From: Promethearchaeia archaeon
GTDB taxonomy: Archaea; Asgardarchaeota; Lokiarchaeia; Sigyniarchaeales; SOKP01
Length of the DNA: 64,000 bases
Assembly (NCBI GenBank): GCA_029856125.1
Contig: JAHQWJ010000062.1
Coordinates: 1 to 64,000, forward strand
Direction: 5' to 3'
Part shown: piece after piece, positions 25,462 through 35,022 of the stretch
How positions within the stretch are numbered: the first letter of the stretch is position 1
Layout of the letters: each line of letters starts with the position of its first letter
Program-made: the position numbers and the translations under genes
Notes under the pieces: generated by a model
What the model was told of the DNA's origin: nothing
The model's database searches: none
What the model saw: only the letters and a program-made list of their open reading frames with translations

Positions 25462-26655
25462 ATGGAAACTAAAGCTAATAAGATATATTTGATGTTTATA
25501 TATGCAATTTTCCCCATAATTGCTTCAATAATCTATTTAATTGAAGAACCGATACCCTATCTAGGATCCGATGATTTAATTCATAGAATTGGTAGTATAT
25601 TTGGGATTTTCGGTTTTATTTGGATGTGTTTTAACATCGTCATCATGACAAAAATTAGAGTCATAGAAACAAATTATAGCTTGGATTGGTTAAATAAATT
25701 TCACATGTGGACAGCGGTTATTGCAATAATACTTGGCTCTCTCCATTATCCATTAATGCGTATAGGAGGAGCCATTGATCCTACTCAATTACGTACTGGA
25801 AATTTTGGTTGGGCTTCTTTTGTTCTTCTGATGGTATTGGCAAAAATCTTCATGTCAAATAGCCTAGTGAAGTACAAAGCAATCGGAAAACTGAGATTGT
25901 CTGCATACATTATGAGATTTAAATATGGTACCAATAAAATCCTTCATAATGTTATGATGGTAGGATTGGCTCTCATTTTTTACCACTCGATAATATCGTT
26001 CACATCGATAAGTTCGTTGTACATGCTTGGCGTATACTACTTTTTCTTTGGCATTACGATTATCGGATGGTTTTATCACAAGGTGATTCGAAGGCTTCGA
26101 TCTACAAGTGACCCCTATGCGTATCGTAAAAACTCTTGGGACACTGTAAGCACGGAATGGGTCTCAGAAAAGAATAAAAAGTGGGCATTTCGTTCATTAA
26201 AGCAAAACCCTTCGCTCTATCCATGTTTGCAATGCGGAACGTGTACGTCTGAATGTCCTGTTTCCATTGTTACAGAGGGAAACTATAACCCAAGAAGGAA
26301 TATCTTAGCCACTCTTTTTGGGTATAGAGATTTGCTTTTAAATGGAGAAGATTTAGTAATCTGGGGTTGTACCGATTGTCATACATGTGAGGAAGTATGT
26401 CCTCAAGGTATTGAACTGACAGATTTATTTGCATCCTTGAAGAACCAGAGTATTGCTTTAGGTAAAGGGCCAGATTACATTATTGAACAAGCTAAAACAA
26501 TTTTTGACAATGCGAAAGCTATACCTTCTCAGCCAGCTATCGAACGTAGGCGCCAAGAATTTGGGTTACCAGCAGTTTCAGAACCAAATATTAGTGAAGT
26601 GCAAACTTTGCTAACTAACTTAGGAATTAAAGATAAATTTGAATTGAGAACTTAA
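25462..26655 (+). CDS. Membrane cytochrome b-like / HdrC iron-sulfur fusion protein
   Basis: 397 residues. The N-terminal ~220 residues contain about six membrane helices with two pairs of spaced histidines (FHMWTAVIAIILGSLHY; LHNVMMVGLALIFYH), the bis-haem arrangement of ferric-reductase-like membrane domains. The C-terminal part is HdrC-like, with two [4Fe-4S] motifs CLQCGTCTSECP and CTDCHTCEEVCPQ followed by GIELTDLFASLKN. It should carry electrons between a membrane haem pathway (quinone or outside acceptor) and a soluble HdrA/HdrB partner. No hdrA or hdrB gene is next to it. The gene stands alone between AT-rich spacers. Confidence 0.85.
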   Translation: METKANKIYLMFIYAIFPIIASIIYLIEEPIPYLGSDDLIHRIGSIFGIFGFIWMCFNIVIMTKIRVIETNYSLDWLNKFHMWTAVIAIILGSLHYPLMRIGGAIDPTQLRTGNFGWASFVLLMVLAKIFMSNSLVKYKAIGKLRLSAYIMRFKYGTNKILHNVMMVGLALIFYHSIISFTSISSLYMLGVYYFFFGITIIGWFYHKVIRRLRSTSDPYAYRKNSWDTVSTEWVSEKNKKWAFRSLKQNPSLYPCLQCGTCTSECPVSIVTEGNYNPRRNILATLFGYRDLLLNGEDLVIWGCTDCHTCEEVCPQGIELTDLFASLKNQSIALGKGPDYIIEQAKTIFDNAKAIPSQPAIERRRQEFGLPAVSEPNISEVQTLLTNLGIKDKFELRT

Positions 26656-26900
26656 CTCCATAAATAGTAAGAAATAAAGGAATAAAGGTTCAATAAAATT
26701 AAATTACGATTTTAAAGATTGAGATTTCATATTTTTTTGTTGTTTTCTTTTAAGATTTTTATCTGGATTTTCAGATACAAATTACAATAAACGTTATAGT
26801 TTATTTAGTAAAAATATAAATTTTATTGATTATTTGATTATTAAAATAGTAAAAAAAATACGTAATAAAAATTAATTAAAAATTCTATTAGGAGAGATTC

Positions 26901-27623
26901 ATGTTCCAGCAAGCAGGAAGGGGCTATGATATGGCTATAACTCAGTTTTCCCCTGAGGGTCGTCTTTTTCAGGTTGAGTACGCCATAGAAGCTGTAAGAA
27001 GAGGGACAACATCTATTGTATGCAGAAATAGTAATTCTGTTGTATTTACAGTAGAGAAAAAGAGTTCCGAGCTTCAAGAAGTTATTGGCTCTGAGAAAAT
27101 TTTTAAAATTGACGACCATATTGGCGTGGCCATCGCTGGACTCACTGCTGACGCAAGAGTTTTAGTTGATAGAGCTCGCGTCCAAGCACAGGTTAATATT
27201 TTAAATTATGATGAGAAGATTTCTGTAAAAGATAGCACTTTAAACATTTGCGAATACCTCCAATTGTTTACCCAGAATGCGGGCGTAAGGCCTTTTGGAG
27301 TAAGTTTCCTTATAGCTGGAATCAATCCGGGTGAGGAAAAGAAGGCTGAACTCTATTTGACGGATCCCTCTGGCGCGAGTTGGGGATACCGGGCATTTGC
27401 AATTGGTTCGGGTGCAACGGATGCAAGAGCTTACCTTGAAGAAAATTATAAAGAAGATATAAGTGATGAGGACCTAAAGTTGTTACCTTTAAGGACCTTG
27501 AAGGAATTAATGGGTGAAAATTTAAGTAAGGATACTTGTGATGTAGCTTTCATTATGAAAGACGATTTAAAATTTAAGCTATTAAATGATCAAGAAAAGG
27601 AAGAATTATTAGCTAAAATATAA
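26901..27623 (+). CDS. psmA: Proteasome alpha subunit
   Basis: 240 residues with the alpha-subunit N-terminal signature YDMAITQFSPEGRLFQVEYA, which gates and assembles the 20S ring, followed by the proteasome fold (GTTSIVCRN, IAGLTADARVLVDRAR, GVRPFGVSFLIAG). Alpha subunits are not catalytic and dock Cdc48/PAN ATPases. GGAGAG lies six bases before ATG. It is the first gene of the exosome superoperon, as in many archaea. Cdc48, a possible unfoldase for this particle, is encoded at 55335. Confidence 0.97.
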   Translation: MFQQAGRGYDMAITQFSPEGRLFQVEYAIEAVRRGTTSIVCRNSNSVVFTVEKKSSELQEVIGSEKIFKIDDHIGVAIAGLTADARVLVDRARVQAQVNILNYDEKISVKDSTLNICEYLQLFTQNAGVRPFGVSFLIAGINPGEEKKAELYLTDPSGASWGYRAFAIGSGATDARAYLEENYKEDISDEDLKLLPLRTLKELMGENLSKDTCDVAFIMKDDLKFKLLNDQEKEELLAKI

Positions 27624-27740
27624 TCTTCTTACAATTATATCTGATTCAAGGTTATCTCAAATTAACGTTTATCTAATAATAGAAGGCAAAAAACATACAG
27701 AAACTATATATTTCCATAAAGCAAATAGAGATAAGTTTCA

Positions 27741-28532
27741 ATGATAGGCAGAGCGCGGATAGATTTAGGTGGTTTTATCATCGGACGCATTCAAAAAGAG
27801 GGTCGAACATTTGAAATGCTGTTAGCCCCAGATCAGGCTTGGGAAGCAAAAAAAATGATTCGAGAAGAAATCAATAAGCGCCTTTTAGAAGGAAAGGATA
27901 AATCTCGCGTTTCTGTTGACGAACTTCTAAAAAACCCTAAGATATCAATTGAATTAATTTTCGAAAGCTTCATTGTATTTGAGGATTTAAGGCGAGGAAA
28001 AAAAGCTACCGACGGTGATATGGAGGCTGTATTTAACACTTCAGAAGGGAGAATTATAGCGAGCCATATATTACTTGATGGGGAGATTCAATGGACTCGC
28101 TCTCAAAGAGATGAAGAGAAGGAGAAGAAATTAAAACAAATTATAACAATAATTACCAAAAATGCGATAAATCCTCAAAATAAGAAGCCACATCCTTATC
28201 AGAGAATCGAGAAAGCATTAGAAGAAGCTAACGTTAAAGTTGACTTGATGAGAAACGCAGAAGAACAGGTAGATGATGTTATAAAACAAATACGGGCAAT
28301 TATACCTATTCGGATGGAACAAGTGGAACTCGCGCTCAAAATACCTTCTGTATTTACCGCTAAAGGTTATAACATAGTAGCACAATTAGCACAAATTAAG
28401 AAAGAGGAGTGGCAATCGGATGGATCGTGGGTATCAGTTGTTAGTTTGCCAGCAGGGTTGCAGATGGAATTAGTAGATAAGTTAAATAAACTTACTCATG
28501 GAAGAGTTCAAACTAAAATTATGAAATCTTAA
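27741..28532 (+). CDS. sbds: Ribosome maturation protein SBDS
   Basis: 263 residues in three SBDS domains. The N-terminal domain has GRTFEMLLAPDQAWEAKK and then SVDELLKNPKISIELIFESF. The middle three-helix bundle is NPQNKKPHPYQRIEKALEEANV. The C-terminal ferredoxin-like domain ends WVSVVSLPAGLQMELVDKLN. SBDS with EF-2 family GTPases releases the anti-association factor aIF6 from the large ribosomal subunit. It lies 117 bases after psmA and before rrp4, the usual archaeal order. Confidence 0.96.
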   Translation: MIGRARIDLGGFIIGRIQKEGRTFEMLLAPDQAWEAKKMIREEINKRLLEGKDKSRVSVDELLKNPKISIELIFESFIVFEDLRRGKKATDGDMEAVFNTSEGRIIASHILLDGEIQWTRSQRDEEKEKKLKQIITIITKNAINPQNKKPHPYQRIEKALEEANVKVDLMRNAEEQVDDVIKQIRAIIPIRMEQVELALKIPSVFTAKGYNIVAQLAQIKKEEWQSDGSWVSVVSLPAGLQMELVDKLNKLTHGRVQTKIMKS

Positions 28533-28624
28533 CTGATTAATTTTTGACTAATTTTTGTATAGATTTTTTTTTACTACATTGGTTAAGTAAAAGCATAAAT
28601 AATAAGAAAAAGTGAGTTTAAGAA

Positions 28625-29434
28625 ATGGAACACGAGAAAGATGAACCTATTGAAGAACCTACCACAGACAATTCTGAGGATGTAGATGTCGATGAGTTTG
28701 ATGACGAGGAAACTTCCCGCGATCTTGTTGTACCTGGAGAAATTTTAACAGAAGATACAAAAAATTATCTACCGGGACGTGGAACTATATTTAATAAAGA
28801 TAGATCTAAAATTATATCTCTAAATATTGGATTAAAACAAGTTAAGAGAAATTACATTAATGTAATTCCACTTAGAGGATTTTATACGCCCCGTCCAGGA
28901 GACAAAATAATTGCGTTAATTACTGATAAAAATCCTGTTAAATACATATGTGATATAAACGCGAAAGACAGAGGTATTTTAAAACCTAAAAACACTGTAG
29001 CAAGAGGAAAACCGAGAGGTTACAGAGGCGGAGCACCTGATCGTCAGGATAATTCTACGGAAAAGTATGACATCGGAGACATTTTAATAGTTAAAGTGCT
29101 TTCGGCAGATAGGTTAAACAAACCGGAATTAACAACTGTTGGTAAATATTTAGGCAAAAGAAGGGATGGATTAGTAATCACAATTGACACTCCAAAAATA
29201 CCCCGCATTATAGGCCGTAGTGGTTCAATGATTAAAATGTTAAAAAATCTAACTAAAAGTAATATATTTGTGACTCAAAATGGTCGTATTTGGTTAAAAG
29301 GCGAAGATTTGGCTCATGAAAGATTGTTAATAGATGCAATACGAAAAATAGAAAAAGAAGCCCATACTGTTGGGTTAACAGACCGAATGTCTGAATATAT
29401 TGAAAATGAAAAAAAGATAAGAGGTATGAATTAA
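28625..29434 (+). CDS. rrp4: Exosome RNA-binding subunit Rrp4
   Basis: 269 residues. An acidic N-terminal extension of about 35 residues is followed by the Rrp4 N-terminal domain (LPGRGTIFNKDRSKIISLNIG), an S1 domain (YDIGDILIVKVLSAD with ITIDTPKIPRIIGRSGSM) and a KH domain carrying the exosome-type GxxG RIIGRSGSMIK. It caps the RNase PH ring and feeds RNA into it. The stop overlaps the rrp41 start region (TAAATG), so the two are coupled. GTGA lies upstream of the ATG. Confidence 0.95.
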   Translation: MEHEKDEPIEEPTTDNSEDVDVDEFDDEETSRDLVVPGEILTEDTKNYLPGRGTIFNKDRSKIISLNIGLKQVKRNYINVIPLRGFYTPRPGDKIIALITDKNPVKYICDINAKDRGILKPKNTVARGKPRGYRGGAPDRQDNSTEKYDIGDILIVKVLSADRLNKPELTTVGKYLGKRRDGLVITIDTPKIPRIIGRSGSMIKMLKNLTKSNIFVTQNGRIWLKGEDLAHERLLIDAIRKIEKEAHTVGLTDRMSEYIENEKKIRGMN

Positions 29435-30196
29435 ATGCCGTTAATTATTAAAGATGAGTATCCGGAGAAGTTATTTCGTGAAGATGGTAAGAGGCTAGAC
29501 GGTCGAGATAAGAACGAGCTGAGACCTATTAAAATGGAGGTCGGAGTCTTAGAAAATGCTGACGGCTCAGCTTACTTAGAATGGGGTAATAACAAAATAT
29601 ATTGTGCCGTTTATGGACCTAGAGAAGTACATCCTCACCATTTAGCAAAACCGGACAGAGGAATCTTACGCGTATTTTATCGGATGGCAACTTTTTCGGT
29701 GTTTGAAAGAAAACGCCCTGCCCCTGGTCGCCGAGAAAAAGAAGTTTCAATGGTAATAAGTGATTGCTTGAAACCCGTTTTATTTTTAGAACTTTATCCT
29801 GGAACATCATTTGAGGTTTTTATCAACGTTCTAGATGCAGATGGTGGAACACGATGTGCGTGTACCACTGTTGCAGCATTAGCACTTGCAGATGCAGGCA
29901 TTCCTATGAGAAGTTTAGTAACAGCCGTTGCTATAGGTAAAATTGACGGAGAATTAATAACTGATCTATCAGGGATAGAAGATAAAGCTGGTGATGCAGA
30001 TTTACCTTGTGCTATGACATGGTTTAACGAAGAACTGTCATTACTTCAATTTGATGGTAAAATGGATTTAGAAGAATTTAGCCAAAGTTTAGCCCTTGCT
30101 AAAGAAGCACTCTCTAAAATCTATGAAATTCAGTTGGATGCGTTGAAAAAGAAATATATAGAAATTCAAGAAGAATATAGCGGAGGAGAGAAATAA
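29435..30196 (+). CDS. rrp41: Exosome catalytic subunit Rrp41 (RNase PH family)
   Basis: 253 residues. RLDGRDKNELRPIKMEVG is the RNase PH opening, VYGPREVHPHH and RRPAPGRREKE-like segments bind RNA and phosphate, and DADGGTRCACTTVAALALAD is the conserved core. DLSGIEDKAGDADLPCAM contains the catalytic acidic residues (Asp...Asp) that distinguish active Rrp41 from Rrp42. With Rrp42 it forms the phosphorolytic 3'-5' exoribonuclease ring. AGAGGT ribosome binding site inside the end of rrp4. Confidence 0.96.
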   Translation: MPLIIKDEYPEKLFREDGKRLDGRDKNELRPIKMEVGVLENADGSAYLEWGNNKIYCAVYGPREVHPHHLAKPDRGILRVFYRMATFSVFERKRPAPGRREKEVSMVISDCLKPVLFLELYPGTSFEVFINVLDADGGTRCACTTVAALALADAGIPMRSLVTAVAIGKIDGELITDLSGIEDKAGDADLPCAMTWFNEELSLLQFDGKMDLEEFSQSLALAKEALSKIYEIQLDALKKKYIEIQEEYSGGEK

Positions 30197-30198
30197 GA

Positions 30199-31017
30199 AT
30201 GATGAATATAAAGCGTGTAATATCGACTATAGAAAAGAATTATATTCTTTCTAATCTTAAAAAAGGAGAAAGAATAGATGGCAGAGACCTTTGGCAATAT
30301 AGAGACTGGAATATTAAAAGTAATGTAATCGCCTCAGCGGAGGGATCTGCTGAAGTTTCTTTAGGAAAAACAAAGGTGATCACTGGAGTGAAGTACGATG
30401 TAGGAACACCATTTCCAGATCTTCCCAACGAGGGAGTCTGTACATTTATGGCCGAACTATTACCTTTAGCATCTCCTTTGTTTGAAAGAGGACCTCCTAA
30501 CGAACAATCTATAGAATTAGCACGCGTTGTTGATAGGGGAATTCGCCATGCAGACTGTGTGCAAACGAAAAAGCTATGTATAAAGGAAAAGAAAGCAGTC
30601 TATATTATATTCGTAGATATTTATGTTATTAATTATTCAGGGAATTTAATTGATGCTGGTGGTATTAGTTCTTTAACTGCGTTAATTTCAAGTAAAATCC
30701 CGGAAGGAAAATGGGAGAACGACGAAGTTGTATGGACAGGAAAATATTTTACCGGAGATACACTTGTGAACGAATTACCTATAGTTTCAACATACGGAAA
30801 GATAGGAGATATTATTTTTTCAGATCCGAGTTTACCAGAAGAATTAGTATGCGATGGAAGAATTTCAATTTCGGTAACCGAAGATAAAATAACTTCTATT
30901 CAAAAAAGTGGATCCGCTACTTTTTCTATAGAAGAAGTTGAGATGTTAAGTAAAAAATCTATGGAGTTTGGCAAGAAAACCAGAAAAGATTTAAATCTCT
31001 GGCAATACAAGCTTTAA
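30199..31017 (+). CDS. rrp42: Exosome non-catalytic ring subunit Rrp42 (RNase PH family)
   Basis: 272 residues. GERIDGRDLWQYRDWNI and GSAEVSLGKTKVITGVKYDVGTP are the Rrp42 signatures, with SPLFERGPPNEQSIELARVVDRGIRH typical of the non-catalytic partner. It pairs with Rrp41 into the hexameric exosome ring and supplies RNA-binding residues. The start follows GGAGGAG at the end of rrp41 with a three-base gap; two ATGs in tandem (30199, 30202) are both possible. It is the last gene before the superoperon is broken by two genes on the opposite strand. Confidence 0.95.
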   Translation: MMNIKRVISTIEKNYILSNLKKGERIDGRDLWQYRDWNIKSNVIASAEGSAEVSLGKTKVITGVKYDVGTPFPDLPNEGVCTFMAELLPLASPLFERGPPNEQSIELARVVDRGIRHADCVQTKKLCIKEKKAVYIIFVDIYVINYSGNLIDAGGISSLTALISSKIPEGKWENDEVVWTGKYFTGDTLVNELPIVSTYGKIGDIIFSDPSLPEELVCDGRISISVTEDKITSIQKSGSATFSIEEVEMLSKKSMEFGKKTRKDLNLWQYKL

Positions 31018-31097
31018 GACTAAGGCTTTTAGATAATTTAAATTTTTTTAAATTTTATTTTTAATTTATAGGAAACATAACCAATTCATATTTTAAT

Positions 31098-32072
31098 TTA
31101 AGTTAGTTTTCTTACTCTTCTCAGAGTTTCAAAAGTACCATATCCTCCTTTTATTCCATCGAGCTCGAATGTTCCAAAGGATTGAACTAAAATCGAGTGG
31201 TTTCCTTCACTATCCTGAAAATTAACAGGAATAATTGGCCCTACTTTCGCCTTAAGTATGTGGCGATCATTTTGAGCATCTATTAATTCTAACTCCGAAC
31301 TTACAGGGAAAACATTATCATCCTGAAACTTTTGGTTTAGTACTCGAAGTGTCTTCAGAGGAATATTTTTTCCATCTTTAAATAAAAAACCTCCAGTAGA
31401 AACTCGACCATCGTTTGTAATTATTGCTGCGGGATTAATAGCTAGATTTTCATTAAACCATACCACGTAATAAAACCAATCTCCAACTCCAGTCCAATCT
31501 CTCACGCCATATGTGTGATCTCTTTGCGCCATAACTTGTTTTAAAAGATATTCTTTGTTATTGAAATTTAATTTTCCTGAAACGACTCCTATTTGTTCCC
31601 AATGTTTATCTCCAGATTTTTTACCAATTTCCAGTGATTCGGGAGTCATAAATTCGCTGTATTCATATGGATCATTTATAGGTTCATAAGACAAGTCCAT
31701 ACTTACAGATTGAATATCCAAAATCAATTTTGGGTTTTCCTTTACTTTCGCTATGTCTAGAGAGTTCTTTACGAAAATCATTTTCCCATTAAATTTGTAT
31801 ATCCATTTTTCACTAGACTTCCAACCATGCTCCATACCCTTTACTTTAATATCGTTAGTGAAATTCTTTTGCTTAATTAGTTGATGATATCCTGCTGCAG
31901 ATCCATCGGGAAGAAAGAGAAAAAAGAAAGTCATTGCTTCTTGTTTATTAGGCTTGAAACCAATTCTAGACATGCCTCCCAATTTATCATGTTTACTATA
32001 AAAAACAAAATAATAACTCTCATTCCAGTTTGGATTATTTGTGATGTTTTCGTTATGTGTTATCTTTTCCAT
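31098..32072 (-). CDS. Hydroxyneurosporene-synthase/CrtC-like lipocalin-fold protein
   Basis: 324 residues, beta-rich, no signal or membrane segment. Features recall the CrtC-like (DUF7064/7065) family: ESYYFVFYSKHDKLGGMSRIGF with PN, long beta repeats, and the motif QRDHTYGVRDWTGVGDW in the second half, close to the QRDHSWGxRDW seen in such proteins. Family members act on isoprenoids and other hydrophobic substrates, often as hydratases or isomerases; here the substrate is unknown. It starts 18 bases after the stop of the PEP-synthase-like gene upstream, so the two form an operon and probably one pathway. Confidence 0.5.
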   Translation of the reverse strand: MEKITHNENITNNPNWNESYYFVFYSKHDKLGGMSRIGFKPNKQEAMTFFFLFLPDGSAAGYHQLIKQKNFTNDIKVKGMEHGWKSSEKWIYKFNGKMIFVKNSLDIAKVKENPKLILDIQSVSMDLSYEPINDPYEYSEFMTPESLEIGKKSGDKHWEQIGVVSGKLNFNNKEYLLKQVMAQRDHTYGVRDWTGVGDWFYYVVWFNENLAINPAAIITNDGRVSTGGFLFKDGKNIPLKTLRVLNQKFQDDNVFPVSSELELIDAQNDRHILKAKVGPIIPVNFQDSEGNHSILVQSFGTFELDGIKGGYGTFETLRRVRKLT

Positions 32073-32089
32073 TATATAGCACTACTCCG

Positions 32090-34810
32090 TTATTTTTCAA
32101 TGGTAATTATTCCATCATATCCATTGATCGTTACTATTTGATTATTGTTGAATAATTTGCACGCATTTGGAATATTAGTGACCGCGGGGATTCCATATTC
32201 TCGAGATACAACTGCTCCATGAGATAGAATTCCTCCTGTTTCAGTAATTAAACCTCCGATTTTTGAAAAGACAGGTGTCCATCCGGGATCTGTTCGAGGA
32301 ACAACAAGAATCTCGTTTATTTTTACGGTAGAGATTTGATCGATAGTATTAATGATATGAATTTTTCCAGTAAATAACCCTTGACTTGCTGGAATCCCTC
32401 GAAAGTTTTCACTATTTTTAGTAAATTTAAGCACATCATTATATTCGTGAGAGCCTAAAAGAAATTTTGGTGGAACCTCGTTCTCGTATTTAAGAAATTC
32501 ATCTTTTCTTTTATTAACTTCAGCTTTCAGCTTTAAAATTTCCTCATCTTTGTATTTATTATGTAATAAATTTTCAACTTCTTTTTTTTTAAGAAAGAAC
32601 ACATCCTCTTCCTCTTTTAGAAAACCCTCATTTTTCAATAATTTTCCTATCTTTAGATAAACGTTTCTGTTTCGAGTTATCCAACGATCCAAGATGAACC
32701 TCTGGTTTTCTCGAAAAATGATATAAACTCTGCTTATTTTTAGAATAATATTATAAATCTTCCATTTAATAAATCCAAAAGGTAGTGCCCGAATTTTACT
32801 TGCAACGATACTCTCTATTTTTTTACGATAATTTTGATTTGGTAATTTTTTCCTTTCTTGTTTGTGGTCCTCATCCATAATCAACGCTTTCAAAATGTTG
32901 AAAAGATGTACCATTGGTTTTTCTTTCCAACGCGGATAAAAGGGTTCCCTCGTGAATCCACGATCTCCGTGGTTCTTTAAAAATTTGTTTAGCTCAGTTA
33001 AAAAATGTTGAATTGAATCATCTTTGTGATTGATTAAAAGATTGTATATATCCTCCGATGAATTATCTTCGACTAGGGATTTGAGAACAGGTGTTTTTTG
33101 GATTATGCGAGCTATTAAATGAATTTCTTCGTTAGTTTCAGTTAGTTTGTGTCTTAACCCAGAGATTAAAATAGGATAATATCTATGCGTTGCTTCTTCG
33201 CCTAGAAAACGAGTAAGAAGGTATTGCGTTAACAAGTTCATCCCGATATTGTGAACAGGTATTCCATACCTAACCAATCGGAAGTGTGGAATCATTATAC
33301 GATCAAGTTGATCAATTAGAGATAGAAAATCGTCACGTTTTAATTCTTTTTCCGTCAATTTATCAAAATTATTACAAAAAGGTATGAAAGTTCCGGTTGT
33401 CCATTCTTCGTATTTTTTAGCTGTTTTAGTAATACTTCCATCAGGATCGTGAAACATTATTCGAAGTTCTGCGATTATACGACTTTTTGTGCGGAAATGT
33501 AGGTTTTTTATAGTCTCCTTACCGAAATGACCATAACCCGTTGGAAAATAGTTTAAAATATCCTCATTTCGCATTATTGATGGTATTTCATTTTCAACTT
33601 TTTGCCTTAGAACTTTTAAATTAAAATAAACATGGCCATTGTGAAGTTTTAGAAGTTTTTTATCCATACTTGTATAGCCCATTATGCTATTAAGTTCGAT
33701 ATTAACAATGTTTGTTAAATGACTACCTAGTAAGTCAAAAAAAAGAGGAGTAACAGGATCATTCCAATAATCGTCGCTATAACCTCGAGTCCAAAGCACA
33801 TCGTGGTCTTCTGTTTTATTTTCTAAGGTTGTTATAGGCCGAGTTTGAAGCAGCCATATTTGATCGTCTGAATTTATAGCCCATTCAATGTCTTGGGGCT
33901 TATTACCAAATAGATTTTCAACAGTCTCCCCAATTTTAGCAAGCTTAAAAATAATATCGTCTGAGAGTGAAGCTTCTGACCTCTTTTGTTCAGTCAGAAG
34001 AACAGAGTTAACACCACCACCCTTCTGGCGATCTTTGGGATATGTTGCATAAAGTTTATTGCCGATTTTCTTACTAATTATTTTAAATCGTTCCTTCCCT
34101 TTTTTAATTAAGTTTTGAATAATGTATTGATCGGGGTTAATTTGACCCGACACTAAGGATTCTCCTAATCCGAAATTTGATTCTATGAGGTATTCCGTAT
34201 AACTATTTGTTATCGGATTGGCTGTAAATAAAACACCTGAAGACTTTACTTCAATCATTTTCTGAATTAAAACTGCGATATTTACGCTACTGTGAGGGAT
34301 TTTATTTTTCTCTCTATAAGAAATTGCTCTTTCAGTCCAGAGTGATGCGTAACATTTTTTTATATTAAGTGTAATATTTTCAAGACCGATTATATTTAAA
34401 AATGTATCATATTGTCCCGCAAACGAACTTGCGGGTAAATCTTCAGCTGTAGCAGATGATCTAACTGCAAAACTAAAGTTATTGTATAAATTACGGTTGA
34501 TTGATAACTCTTTAATTAGTTCGTCAGGGAGTGGGCTTTCAAGGATTTTTCTTCTGATTAATTCTGATATTTCTACAATTGAGCTGTAGTTATTATATTT
34601 AATGGTTTCCAACGATTTTTGGATTAATTTATCGATCCCATTATGATTTAGAAATAATTTATAACCTGAAGTTTTGATTACATGCCCATCTGGTATGCTG
34701 TAATTATTTTTCAATAAAATATTAAGATTCAGAGCTTTGTTCCCAATACCGATTGCGTCCTCTTCTTTTACCTGAGTTATGTCTATAATAAAAGGATATT
34801 CTACTTTCAA
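32090..34810 (-). CDS. PEP-synthase-like / rifampicin-phosphotransferase-like dikinase
   Basis: About 906 residues. The N-terminal ATP-grasp half begins GIGNKALNLNILLKNNYSIPDG and contains FAVRSSATAEDLPASSFAGQ and IEWAINSDDQIWLLQTRPIT, hallmarks of PEP synthase/pyruvate phosphate dikinase nucleotide domains. A ~400-residue substrate domain follows, then the phosphohistidine domain TETGGILSHGAVVSREYGIPAV with the swinging His. The PEP-binding barrel of true PEP synthase is absent, as in rifampicin phosphotransferases, so it probably phosphorylates a small molecule with beta-phosphate of ATP. The start is TTG 34810, six bases after GGTG; GTG 34819 is that Shine-Dalgarno. Confidence 0.82.
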   Translation of the reverse strand: MKVEYPFIIDITQVKEEDAIGIGNKALNLNILLKNNYSIPDGHVIKTSGYKLFLNHNGIDKLIQKSLETIKYNNYSSIVEISELIRRKILESPLPDELIKELSINRNLYNNFSFAVRSSATAEDLPASSFAGQYDTFLNIIGLENITLNIKKCYASLWTERAISYREKNKIPHSSVNIAVLIQKMIEVKSSGVLFTANPITNSYTEYLIESNFGLGESLVSGQINPDQYIIQNLIKKGKERFKIISKKIGNKLYATYPKDRQKGGGVNSVLLTEQKRSEASLSDDIIFKLAKIGETVENLFGNKPQDIEWAINSDDQIWLLQTRPITTLENKTEDHDVLWTRGYSDDYWNDPVTPLFFDLLGSHLTNIVNIELNSIMGYTSMDKKLLKLHNGHVYFNLKVLRQKVENEIPSIMRNEDILNYFPTGYGHFGKETIKNLHFRTKSRIIAELRIMFHDPDGSITKTAKKYEEWTTGTFIPFCNNFDKLTEKELKRDDFLSLIDQLDRIMIPHFRLVRYGIPVHNIGMNLLTQYLLTRFLGEEATHRYYPILISGLRHKLTETNEEIHLIARIIQKTPVLKSLVEDNSSEDIYNLLINHKDDSIQHFLTELNKFLKNHGDRGFTREPFYPRWKEKPMVHLFNILKALIMDEDHKQERKKLPNQNYRKKIESIVASKIRALPFGFIKWKIYNIILKISRVYIIFRENQRFILDRWITRNRNVYLKIGKLLKNEGFLKEEEDVFFLKKKEVENLLHNKYKDEEILKLKAEVNKRKDEFLKYENEVPPKFLLGSHEYNDVLKFTKNSENFRGIPASQGLFTGKIHIINTIDQISTVKINEILVVPRTDPGWTPVFSKIGGLITETGGILSHGAVVSREYGIPAVTNIPNACKLFNNNQIVTINGYDGIITIEK

Positions 34811-34816
34811 TTGAAA

Positions 34817-34820
34817 CACC
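34817..34820 (-). promoter_or_regulatory. Shine-Dalgarno GGTG of the dikinase gene
   Basis: On the minus strand GGTG-TTTCAA-TTG: the six-base spacer to TTG 34810 matches several other genes here and shows that the GTG within it is not the start codon. Confidence 0.5.
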
Positions 34821-35022
34821 TAAAATTTTTGAAATTTCATTGAAAAATATTGATAATAAAAATGTTACTTTATCTTTGTTTAAAGCTTTTTTTAAAGTTT
34901 TATTCAGACAATGCGGTTAACAATTGATTTCAAGAAGAATTCTTCTCTCCTCATTAGAAAAATTTAAAGTTTATACTAGTTTTTATTTAAATACATTATT
35001 ATAAAAGAAACTAGTGAACGAT

